Notes: generated by a model not told the origin, from the letters alone. A stretch of DNA of 7,124 bases from QHWK01 sp035315685 (GCA_035315685.1 DATFXR010000816.1:1-7124), one strand, 5' to 3'; counted from the first letter of the stretch, positions 1-6,084 are shown. Translations and numbers: made by a program.

Positions 1-261
1 CTCTCGGCCACGGATCTGAATCCGATCGTGCTGTACATCGATCCGGAGAACAGCATGGTGCGCAAGCGGCTGTTCACGGCGAACGCGCCGGGACGGCCGC
101 TGGTCGAGGAACAGTTCTCCGACTACCGCGACGTCGACGGCGTCCAGTTCGCGTTCCAGGCGACGCAGAAAGTCGGCCCGCTGTCGGTCGAGCGCAAGGT
201 GACCGACGTCAGGATCAACCCGCCAATCGATCCCGCCCTGTTCAAACGTCCGGCGTCTTGA
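1..261 (+). CDS. C-terminal end of a LolA-like / outer-membrane lipoprotein-sorting-type protein (5' partial)
   Basis: The reading frame is open from base 1 to the TGA at 259-261, so only the last 86 residues are visible and the true start lies upstream. The visible part is beta-rich. It contains the run YIDPENSMVRKRLF, then FSDYRDVDGVQFAF, and ends in DPALFKRP. This pattern (a statement about the modified state of a substrate, then 'SDYRxVDGVxxPF', then a DxALF tail) is what I know from LolA/LolB-like and outer-membrane lipoprotein-sorting domains. In Acidobacteria-like genomes such domains also occur fused to the end of M16 (insulinase-type) peptidases, so the missing N-terminal part could be a peptidase. 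The family call rests on pattern recall and the exact function is unknown. The gene overlaps the start of lpxB by 4 bases, which suggests translational coupling and an envelope-related role. Confidence 0.6.
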   Translation, partial: LSATDLNPIVLYIDPENSMVRKRLFTANAPGRPLVEEQFSDYRDVDGVQFAFQATQKVGPLSVERKVTDVRINPPIDPALFKRPAS

Positions 262-1406
262 GCGCCCGCCTTCTGTTGTCGTGCGGCGAAGCCTCCGGCG
301 ATCTCTACGCCGGCGCGCTCACGCGCGAGCTGCGCCTGATCGATCCGTCAATCAGCGTCGCCGGCCTCGGCGGCCCACAGTTTGCAGCCGCGGGCGGTAC
401 GCTCATCGACGACTACCGCGGTCTGGCCGTCACGGGACTCACCGAAGCGATCGCCAAGCTGCCGCGGTCGCTCGAGGCGCGCCGCCGGCTCGTCGCCGAT
501 GCCGAGCATCGTCGTCCGGACGCGCTGGTGGTGATCGACTTCCCCGACTTCAATTTCCGGCTCGCGCCGCTCGTCAGGCGGCTCGGTGTTCCGGTCGTCT
601 ATTACATCAGCCCGCAGATCTGGGCGTGGCGGCCCAAACGGCTCGAGACGATCCGGAAAATCGCCGACCTCGTGCTCGTGATCTTTCCGTTCGAAGCAGC
701 GATCTATCGCGACGGCGGGGTGCCCGTCGAGTTCGTTGGCCATCCATTGATCGATCTCGCGGCGCCGGCGGTCGATCGCGCCGGATTCCTGACGGCGCAG
801 CGACTGACGCCCGCCGCGCCCACCGTTGCCATCCTCCCGGGCAGTCGCTCGAACGAGGTGTCGCGCATCCTGCCCGGGCTCGTCGATGCGGCCGATCGCA
901 TCGCCGCGGCGGTGCCCGGTGCGCAGTTCGTCGTCGCGCGCGCGCCGCATCTCGATGACCGCCTGTTCGATCCCGTCCGGTCGCGGCCGCTGCGGGTCGC
1001 GATCGTCGAGGGTGACAGCGATACGGTGCTCGCGGCGGCGGACGTCGCGCTGACGGCGTCGGGCACCGCCACCGTCCAGACCGCGCTGCACGACACGCCA
1101 ATGGTGATCGTCTACCGCGTGTCGCCGCTCTCGTATCGTCTTCTGCGGCGGCTCGTCAAGGTGGACGCCATCGGCATGGTCAATCTCATCGCCGGCGAAC
1201 GGATCGTCCCGGAGCTGGTGCAGGAGGCGTTCACGGCGGAGGCCGTCGCGCGCGAAGCAGTTTCGATGCTCACCGATCCGGTTCGTGCCGCGACGATACG
1301 CCAGGGATTGGCCAAGGTCCGCGCTCGCCTGGGTGGACCGGGCGCGAGCCGACGCGCGGCACAAGCGATCCTGAGAGTAGTGTCGGCGGCGAGAGCTGCC
1401 GTCTGA
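258..1406 (+). CDS. lpxB: Lipid-A-disaccharide synthase LpxB
   Basis: LpxB is a GT-B glycosyltransferase (family GT19) at the inner face of the inner membrane. It joins UDP-2,3-diacylglucosamine and lipid X to form the lipid A disaccharide precursor, releasing UDP. The 382-residue length is normal. Diagnostic motifs are in order: GEASGD at residues 10-15, IDFPDFN at 93-99 (D94 aligns with the essential Asp98 of E. coli), PQIWAW at 119-124, GHPL at 161-164, LPGSR at 193-197 and ASGTAT at 267-272. The conserved Glu that normally follows the last motif (SGTAxxE) is Gln274 here. The start is TTG at 258, overlapping the upstream stop as TTGA. The conserved N-terminus (LLLSCGEASGD) fits this start, and no good Shine-Dalgarno is visible, so coupling to the upstream gene is likely. 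No other lpx genes are in the window. Confidence 0.95.
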   Translation: MSARLLLSCGEASGDLYAGALTRELRLIDPSISVAGLGGPQFAAAGGTLIDDYRGLAVTGLTEAIAKLPRSLEARRRLVADAEHRRPDALVVIDFPDFNFRLAPLVRRLGVPVVYYISPQIWAWRPKRLETIRKIADLVLVIFPFEAAIYRDGGVPVEFVGHPLIDLAAPAVDRAGFLTAQRLTPAAPTVAILPGSRSNEVSRILPGLVDAADRIAAAVPGAQFVVARAPHLDDRLFDPVRSRPLRVAIVEGDSDTVLAAADVALTASGTATVQTALHDTPMVIVYRVSPLSYRLLRRLVKVDAIGMVNLIAGERIVPELVQEAFTAEAVAREAVSMLTDPVRAATIRQGLAKVRARLGGPGASRRAAQAILRVVSAARAAV

Positions 1407-1427
1407 TGGTTTCGTGATGAGGAGCCC

Positions 1428-1973
1428 ATGCGATTCACCGGTGTGGTGAGTGTGATGTTGTTGGTTGGGTTTGCTTCCGCCCGCGCGACCACGATCGTGC
1501 CGGCGGATCTCGGCGAACTGTCGCGCGACGCGGTTGCGATTGCGCGCGGCCGCGTCGTCGACGTGCGGTCGCAGTGGACCGAGGATCGCGGCAGCGTCGA
1601 GACGATCGTGACGCTCGAGGTCGAAACCTATCTGAAGGGCAGTCTCGGCGCCACGGTTCGCTTCAAGGTTCCGGGCGGCGAGCTCGGACGGTATCGGACG
1701 ATCTTCGTCGGCGCACCGGACTTCGTCGTCGACCAGCGCGTCGTCGTGTTTCTCGGCGCGCACGGCCCCACCGTGCCGCACATCGTCGGGTTCAACCAGG
1801 GCGTCTTCCGCATCAGCCGGTCGCAGGACGACTCGGGGTGGGTGGTCGCGCCGCCGCCGAACGTCGCCGGTCCAACGACAATGCGGATCGTGCGGGGCGA
1901 CGCGACCAGGCGCCCCGTTCCGCTCGCCGAGTTCGAGCAGCAGGTGCGCACCCTCGCAGGAGCCGGGCGATGA
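1428..1973 (+). CDS. Secreted beta-rich protein of unknown function, partner of the matrixin gene
   Basis: I cannot assign a named family. The 181-residue product starts with a plausible Sec signal peptide: Arg2, a hydrophobic core at 5-16, and cleavage after ARA at residue 20. The mature part looks like a small all-beta domain. It has a stretch alternating charged and hydrophobic residues (RGRVVDVRSQW, 40-50), a TLEVETYLKG segment at 62-71, FKVPGG at 79-84 and a VDQRVVVFLG strand at 101-110. The 'TxEVExxLKG ... GG ... VVxFL' layout resembles proteins I recall being encoded beside matrixin genes, which fits the next gene. The start is ATG 1428 with TGAGGAG at 1418-1424 just upstream (spacing short, about 3 bases). 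Its stop overlaps the matrixin start by 4 bases (ATGA), indicating co-translation. It could be a protease chaperone, inhibitor or substrate; this is inference. Confidence 0.8.
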   Translation: MRFTGVVSVMLLVGFASARATTIVPADLGELSRDAVAIARGRVVDVRSQWTEDRGSVETIVTLEVETYLKGSLGATVRFKVPGGELGRYRTIFVGAPDFVVDQRVVVFLGAHGPTVPHIVGFNQGVFRISRSQDDSGWVVAPPPNVAGPTTMRIVRGDATRRPVPLAEFEQQVRTLAGAGR

Positions 1974-2977
1974 GGTGGCGTCGATTCACCCGCCGCATCG
2001 CGCTCGCGACGCTGATCGCGATGCAGGCCCGGCCCGCACTGGCGTATCTCGAGTTGGGCGTCTCGGTCGGCGGCCGACAGGTGAAACTGGCATGGCCGCA
2101 GGCAACCGTTCGTTACAGCGTCTCCAACGCCGGCGTCCCCGGCGTCAGTGCCACCGACTTTCAGGCGGCGGTCGGCCGCGCCTTCGCAACCTGGGAGGCT
2201 GTGCCGACCGCGGCGATCACCTACCAGTTCAACGGCTTCACGAGCGCGCTGCCGGGGCGCGACGATGGAACGTCGACACTGGGATTCCAGAACCGTCCGG
2301 ACCTGGATCGCGTGCTTGCGGCGACCAGCTTCGTCACCGATTCGGTCAGCGGCGCGCTCATCGAGTCGGACATCTTCTTCAACTCGGCCTTCGCGTGGTC
2401 GGTCGCGCCGAACGGCGAAGCGAATCGGTTCGACGTCGAGAGCATCGCGCTGCACGAGATCGGGCACATGAGCGGCCTGAGCCATTCCGCGCTCGGCGAG
2501 ACGGAGCTTCGCGCCGGCGGCGGACGACTCGTGACGGCCGCCGAAACGGTGATGTTTCCGATCGCGTACGCCGTCGGCAGCGTCGCCGGCCGAACGCTCA
2601 GAGCCGATGACATCACCGGCATCACCGATCTCTATCCGTCGAGCAATCCGTCGCAGCCGAGCGGAAGCATCTCGGGACGTGTCACGAAGAACGGCACGCC
2701 GGTATTCGGTGCCCACGTCGTCGCCTTCGATCCCGTGACGCACGCGCTGGTCGGCAGCTTCACGCTCGATGCACAGGGGAGGTTCGCGATCAGCTCGCTG
2801 CCGCCGGGCCCTCGCGTTCTTCGCGTGGAGCCGCTCGACGACGCGGAGATCGACAGCTTCTTCGACCCGTCGCGAAACGTGGACATCGATTTCCGGGTCG
2901 CGTTCGTGGATCGAATCGTCGTCGTGCCGCGCGGCGGCGACAGCGGTGAGGTCACGATCGAGGTGGTGCCGAAGTGA
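1970..2977 (+). CDS. Secreted matrixin-type (M10) zinc metalloprotease with C-terminal regulatory-like beta domain
   Basis: This is a predicted exported zinc endopeptidase of 335 residues. It has a basic N-terminus (MRWRRFTRR), a hydrophobic core and a likely signal peptidase site after PALA at residue 25. The catalytic domain (about 30-224) carries the metzincin zinc motif HEIGHMSGLSH at 162-172 (zinc ligands His162, His166 and His172; catalytic Glu163) and a downstream VMFP Met-turn at 194-197. It ends with DDITGITDLYP, typical of M10 proteins. Residues about 231-335 (SGSISGRV..NGTPVFGAHVVAF) look like a carboxypeptidase-regulatory-like / peptidase-associated beta-sandwich. No cysteine-switch propeptide is visible. 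I chose ATG 1970 because it follows AGGAG (1958-1962, 7-base spacing), overlaps the previous stop as ATGA and gives a proper signal peptide; the same frame is open further upstream only as a shadow. Its substrate is unknown. Confidence 0.88.
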   Translation: MRWRRFTRRIALATLIAMQARPALAYLELGVSVGGRQVKLAWPQATVRYSVSNAGVPGVSATDFQAAVGRAFATWEAVPTAAITYQFNGFTSALPGRDDGTSTLGFQNRPDLDRVLAATSFVTDSVSGALIESDIFFNSAFAWSVAPNGEANRFDVESIALHEIGHMSGLSHSALGETELRAGGGRLVTAAETVMFPIAYAVGSVAGRTLRADDITGITDLYPSSNPSQPSGSISGRVTKNGTPVFGAHVVAFDPVTHALVGSFTLDAQGRFAISSLPPGPRVLRVEPLDDAEIDSFFDPSRNVDIDFRVAFVDRIVVVPRGGDSGEVTIEVVPK

Positions 2978-3696
2978 TGGCGACGACCGCACGAGAACTG
3001 GCACGACACCGCGAGACGCACGAATCATTGCGCGTGATCGCGTGCGTCGCGATCGCGTTGCTGGCGACGACCGCTCGCGAGGCGGCCGCCCAGTCGGCGG
3101 CACTCGGCTCGGGACGGATTGAGATGTCAGCCGGCGCGGCGTGGCTCAGCAGCCAGGCGTTCGGCTCTGCCGACGCCAACGAGACGACGTCGGCAAATGC
3201 GCCGTTCAGGCTGTTCAGTACGTCGAGCGAGCTGGGCAGCGCGGCCGGGCTCGACGCGCGCGTCGGCGTACGTCTCGCGGGCACGCTCGTCGTCGAAGCG
3301 GACGCGTCATACGCACGGCCGGAGCTGCGCATCACGACCAGCAGCGACGCGGAGAGCGCAACCGGCCTGACCGCCGCCGAGCGGCTTCAGCAATACATGA
3401 TCGGCGGCGGCGCAACCTGGTACGTGCCAACGGCGAGCCGCGTCGCCCCGTTCGTGGCTGGCGGTGCAGGTTACCTGCGGCAGCTTCACGATCGCGCGCT
3501 CCTCGTGCAGACCGGCCGGTACTATCGGTTTGGCGGCGGCGTCGTGTATCTGCTCTCGTCACAATCCACCGGAACGCTGAAAGCGACCGGCATCCGAGTC
3601 GATCTGCGCGCGACGACTTTCAAGGACGGCGTCGCCCTCGACGGCGATACGCACGTCGCGGCCGCCGTCGCTGGATCGTTCCTCGTTCGCTTCTGA
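2977..3696 (+). CDS. Predicted outer-membrane beta-barrel protein (OmpA/opacity-like barrel)
   Basis: The 239-residue product has a signal peptide (polar region to about residue 19, hydrophobic core 20-30, likely cleavage after EAAA at 38). The mature part is rich in short amphipathic stretches alternating small, polar and aromatic residues: GRIEMSAGAAWL, ARVGVRLAGTLVVEADASY, MIGGGATWYV, APFVAGGAGYL, FGGGVVYLL and AAAVAGSFLVRF. It ends in a C-terminal Phe, the usual recognition feature for BAM-mediated insertion. Eight or so strands are plausible. ATG 2977 overlaps the last base of the matrixin stop (TGATG), with AGGTGG at 2961-2966 as a possible ribosome site. A GTG one codon earlier (2974) is an alternative start. 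It is the third gene of a coupled secreted/envelope set. No specific porin or adhesin family is recognisable, so the function (pore, anchor or structural) is open. Confidence 0.75.
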   Translation: MATTARELARHRETHESLRVIACVAIALLATTAREAAAQSAALGSGRIEMSAGAAWLSSQAFGSADANETTSANAPFRLFSTSSELGSAAGLDARVGVRLAGTLVVEADASYARPELRITTSSDAESATGLTAAERLQQYMIGGGATWYVPTASRVAPFVAGGAGYLRQLHDRALLVQTGRYYRFGGGVVYLLSSQSTGTLKATGIRVDLRATTFKDGVALDGDTHVAAAVAGSFLVRF

Positions 3697-3883
3697 CATC
3701 CGACCAGGTGCCGAATTAGCGGCGCGCGACGCGCGTCACGGACGATGTGCACCACGCCGACGAGCGCGACGAACACCGATTCACAAGAACGTGATGGAGA
3801 AACGCCGCGCCGTGGCGTATGGTGTTGGCTTGCGCGGGGCGTCCACTCTGGGTGCGTAAAGCCTTGCCGACCAAGGAGGTCGT

Positions 3884-4438
3884 ATGAACATTCTGGAAGC
3901 AGTTCTCGGAGCGCAGGGCGGAGGCGCTGCCGCGCAACTCGGCCAGCAATTCGGCCTCAACGACAGTCAGGTCTCGTCCGCGCTCTCGGCACTCGTGCCC
4001 GCGCTCGCGGCTGGATTCCAGCAGAACATGTCGAATCCCCAGGGACTGGAAGGCATGCTCTCGGCGCTTGGCGGCGGCCAGCATCAACGTTACGTCGACG
4101 ATGCCGCCACGCTGGCGCACCCTGACACGGTGACGGACGGCAACGGAATCCTCGGCCACGTCTTCGGAAGCAAAGACGTCAGCCGTCAGGTTGCGGACCA
4201 GGCGGCAACGCAGACCGGGATCGGCGCAGATGTTCTCAAAGGCATGCTTCCCGTCGTTGCCGCGATGATGATGGGCACCATGAGCAAGCACGTCGCATCC
4301 ACGGGCGCGTCGCAGGCAGGCGCCGCTCCGGCGGGAGACTCGCTGATCGGCATGCTGACGCCGATGCTCGATTCGAACCGCGACGGCTCGATGGTCGACG
4401 ATGTGATCGGCATCCTCGGCCGCTTTGCCCGGCGCTGA
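3884..4438 (+). CDS. DUF937-family protein (YidB-like)
   Basis: The 184-residue protein is recognisable as DUF937. It starts MNILEAVLGAQGGG and has a helical region with a QFGLNDSQVSSALSALVPAL segment (22-41). A glycine-rich GILGHVFGSKDV patch lies at 88-99, then a helical TGIGADVLKGMLPVVAAMMMG at 111-131 and a C-terminal MLDSNRDGSMVDDVIGILGR. The last segment resembles an EF-hand-like calcium loop (D-x-N-x-D-G-S-x-x-D-D, residues 163-173), as is common at the end of this family. There is no signal peptide and the molecular function of the family is not known. AAGGAGGT at 3873-3880 is a near-perfect Shine-Dalgarno 4 bases upstream, so strong translation is expected. A weak promoter-like pair, TGGAGA (3795-3800) and TATGGT (3818-3823) with 17-base spacing, lies in the leader. 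The gene stands alone, convergent with galM. Confidence 0.88.
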   Translation: MNILEAVLGAQGGGAAAQLGQQFGLNDSQVSSALSALVPALAAGFQQNMSNPQGLEGMLSALGGGQHQRYVDDAATLAHPDTVTDGNGILGHVFGSKDVSRQVADQAATQTGIGADVLKGMLPVVAAMMMGTMSKHVASTGASQAGAAPAGDSLIGMLTPMLDSNRDGSMVDDVIGILGRFARR

Positions 4439-4463
4439 AGGGCGGGAAGGGCAGGAAGGGCAT
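4437..4463. repeat. Three-copy 9-base tandem repeat (GAAGGGCRG-like)
   Basis: Three head-to-tail copies, GAAGGGCGG, GAAGGGCAG and GAAGGGCAT, begin at the stop codon of the DUF937 gene and run into the gap before galM. The copies differ only in the last two bases. It is a micro-repeat, probably from replication slippage, with no evident function. Confidence 0.7.
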
Positions 4464-4483
4464 CCGCCTCTCCTGCGGCGCCC
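4458..4483. terminator. Possible bidirectional hairpin between convergent genes
   Basis: GGGC (4458-4461) pairs with GCCC (4480-4483), and CCGC (4464-4467) pairs with GCGG (4475-4478). This leaves a 7-base loop and a small 2x1 internal bulge. It sits in the 52-base gap between two converging stop codons, where a shared terminator is expected. There is no real T-tract on either side, only CCCTCTT on the + side and C/T-rich sequence on the other, so termination is only suggested. Confidence 0.3.
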
Positions 4484-4490
4484 GACCCTC

Positions 4491-5594
4491 TTACGGCGTC
4501 ACACCGAAAGAGAAAACTGTTCGCGACTGGTAGCGTTCACCCGGCCGCAGGATTGTCGACGGAAAATTCGCGTGGTTCGGCGAATCAGGGAAGTGCTGTG
4601 TCTCCAGGCACAACGACGTCCGGCGTGCGTACACGTGTCCGCGTTTCCCGACGGCGCTCCCGTCAAGGTTGTTGCCCGAATAGAATTGCAGTCCTGGCTC
4701 GGTGGTCGCGACGTCCAGCGTCCGGCCGCTCGCCGGATCGATCAGCCGCGCCGCGTGGTGCGGACGATCAGTCGCGGCTCCCGCGCTCCATCCATTCAGG
4801 ACGAAGTTGTGGTCGTAGCCCTTGCCGCGGCGAATCTGTTCGTCGTCCGCGTCGATCCGCGAGCCGATCGGCGCCGGCGTTCTGAAATCGAAGGGCGTGC
4901 CCGCGACCGGCGCGATCTCGCCGGTGGGAATCTGCGTGTCGTCGGTCGGCGTGTAGCGGTCCGCGTCAATCGTCAGCCGGTGGTCCAGAATCGTGCCTTG
5001 CCCGTCGCCGGCGAGGTTGAAGTAGGTGTGGTTCGACAGGTTGATCGGGGTTGCCTTGTCGGTCGTCGCGGCGTAGTCGACGATCAGTTCGTCGTGCGAG
5101 GTCAGTGTGTAGGTGACGCTGACGTTCAGCGCACCGGGATAGCCTTCCTCTCCGTCGACGCTGACATAGGTGAGCACGACGCCGACGTTGCCGTCACGGT
5201 CGAACGGCGTCGCCGTCCATACCACCTTGTCGAAGCCGCGGCGGCCGCCGTGCAGATGATTCCTGGTGTTGTTCGCGGCCAGCTCATAGAGGTGGCCGTC
5301 GAGCGTGAAGCGTGCGTTCGCGATCCGGTTGGCGTAGCGGCCGACGACCGCGCCGAAATAGCGCGACCGCGTGAGGTAGAGGTCGAGGCTGTCGAAGCCG
5401 GTGACGATGTCGTCCAAGCGGCCGCGGCGATCCGGCGTCCGGATCGACGCGATCGCCGCACCATATGTGATGACGCGCACCTCGAGGCCGTGCGCGTTGG
5501 TCATCGTGAAGAGATCGACGCCCGTGCCGTCCGGCATCGTGCCGAACGACGATTGCGTGACGGTCATGGCAGCGACAAGAGCGGCGACCAACAT
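4491..5594 (-). CDS. galM: Aldose 1-epimerase (galactose mutarotase), apparently exported
   Basis: GalM interconverts alpha and beta anomers of aldohexoses such as galactose and glucose, feeding the Leloir pathway or other sugar use. The 367-residue length is typical of signal-peptide-bearing members. The family signature is complete: GRYANRI at 85-91, NHLHGG at 112-117 (His115), NLSNHTYFNL at 185-194 (catalytic acid His189), GYDHNFVL at 259-266 (Asp261) and the catalytic base Glu331 in LETQHFPDSPNH. The first 13 residues are hydrophobic (MLVAALVAAMTVT), followed by QSSFGTMPDG, which suggests a signal peptide, but there is no Lys or Arg in the n-region. An in-frame TGA at 5601-5603, two codons upstream, rules out an earlier start. 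No clear Shine-Dalgarno precedes ATG 5594. If translation began at Met10 the enzyme would be cytoplasmic. The gene is divergent from rhaM and shares the operator-containing gap with it. Confidence 0.94.
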   Translation of the reverse strand: MLVAALVAAMTVTQSSFGTMPDGTGVDLFTMTNAHGLEVRVITYGAAIASIRTPDRRGRLDDIVTGFDSLDLYLTRSRYFGAVVGRYANRIANARFTLDGHLYELAANNTRNHLHGGRRGFDKVVWTATPFDRDGNVGVVLTYVSVDGEEGYPGALNVSVTYTLTSHDELIVDYAATTDKATPINLSNHTYFNLAGDGQGTILDHRLTIDADRYTPTDDTQIPTGEIAPVAGTPFDFRTPAPIGSRIDADDEQIRRGKGYDHNFVLNGWSAGAATDRPHHAARLIDPASGRTLDVATTEPGLQFYSGNNLDGSAVGKRGHVYARRTSLCLETQHFPDSPNHANFPSTILRPGERYQSRTVFSFGVTP

Positions 5595-5656
5595 GTCGAA
5601 TCAGCTGGCGGCGTGCTCGGCCTCCGGCGGCGCGGATCCTACCACGTCAAACGCGT

Positions 5657-5662
5657 TAGAAT
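5657..5662 (+). promoter_or_regulatory. Candidate -10 element of the rhaM operon
   Basis: TAGAAT matches the sigma-70 consensus TATAAT at five of six positions. It lies 7 bases before the palindromic operator, so a transcript would start at or just inside the operator, a usual place for a repressor site. No convincing -35 hexamer is seen 16-18 bases upstream, so this is tentative. Confidence 0.3.
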
Positions 5663-5669
5663 GCGTTGC

Positions 5670-5683
5670 CTTTACCGGTAAAG
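5670..5683. promoter_or_regulatory. Perfect 14-base palindrome, probable LacI/GalR-family operator
   Basis: CTTTACCGGTAAAG reads the same on both strands. Even-length palindromes with a central CpG, and an ACCGGT core in particular, are typical of LacI/GalR-family repressor sites; the E. coli gluconate repressor GntR site has a TTACCGGTAA core. It lies in the galM-rhaM divergent gap, 22 bases before the rhaM start and 75 bases before the galM start. Control of the sugar operon by a local or distant LacI-type regulator is inferred; no regulator gene is in the window. Confidence 0.6.
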
Positions 5684-5705
5684 TGTAGTAAGTGGTGGAT
5701 TCCGC

Positions 5706-6065
5706 ATGACGCGACACGTGTTCCTGGTCCATCTTCGCGACGATCCGGCAGCGATCGCGGCCTATCGTGCCCATCACCAGCGCGTCTGGCCGGAAGTGAT
5801 CCGCAGCCTGCGCCGCGCCGGCGTGCGCGAGATGGACATTCGCCTGCTCGGCCGCACCGCCGTGATGATTGTCGGCGTCGCCGACGGCGTCGACGTGCGG
5901 GATGTCTTTCTCGCGCACCGTGCGTCGAGCGCGCGGGTCGCGGAGTGGGAGCAGCTGATGCAGTCGTTGCAGGAGCCGTCGCCCGAGGCCGCGCCCGGCG
6001 AATGGTGGGCGCGGATGGAGCCGGTCTTCCGTCTGCCGACGAAGGAGCCGGCGGTGGCTGGCTGA
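5706..6065 (+). CDS. rhaM: L-rhamnose / L-fucose mutarotase (RhaM family, DUF718)
   Basis: This 119-residue cytoplasmic enzyme should interconvert anomers of a 6-deoxyhexose (L-rhamnose or L-fucose) before the isomerase or dehydrogenase step. The family core is AAYRAHHQRVWPEV at 18-31. Tyr20, His24 and Trp28 have the same spacing as Tyr18, the catalytic His22 and Trp26 of E. coli RhaM. The dimeric alpha/beta-barrel strands MDIRLLGRTAVMIVGV (43-58) follow. The tail VAEWEQLM..PGEWWARMEPVFRLP (78-111) resembles the L-fucose mutarotase subgroup more than E. coli RhaM, whose tail has adjacent tryptophans (RWW). The start ATG 5706 follows GGTGGA at 5694-5699. It is first in the + strand operon, directly behind the operator. 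Family assignment is firm and the substrate is open. Confidence 0.88.
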   Translation: MTRHVFLVHLRDDPAAIAAYRAHHQRVWPEVIRSLRRAGVREMDIRLLGRTAVMIVGVADGVDVRDVFLAHRASSARVAEWEQLMQSLQEPSPEAAPGEWWARMEPVFRLPTKEPAVAG

Positions 6066-6084
6066 TCGCGCCTGTGGTCGAGCC

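Noticed and set aside
348..1781. Long minus-strand open frame antisense to lpxB and the next gene (similar long antisense frames at 1628-3103 and 5601-6746 minus, and 4425-5681 plus)
   Set aside because: They lie opposite or across well-identified genes. Their translations are rich in Arg, Asp, Ala and His with no domain pattern, as expected of shadow frames in GC-rich DNA.
1574..1969. N-terminal extension of the matrixin frame back to 1574
   Set aside because: The extension is low-complexity Arg-rich shadow sequence overlapping the upstream gene. ATG 1970 has a good AGGAG and yields a signal peptide.
3723..3737. Self-complementary CGCGCGACGCGCG / GACGCGCGTC after the beta-barrel gene as a terminator
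   Set aside because: The stem is short, made only of alternating CG with a 3-base loop, and no T-tract follows. Such strings arise easily in GC-rich DNA.
3697..3883. Possible small gene or RNA in the gap before the DUF937 gene
   Set aside because: The short frames there have no ribosome site or recognisable product and no stable RNA structure stands out. The stretch is best read as a promoter and leader region.
5645..5650. TTGACG on the minus strand as a -35 box for galM
   Set aside because: It matches the -35 consensus at five of six positions, but there is no acceptable -10 hexamer 16-18 bases downstream, so a galM promoter cannot be placed.
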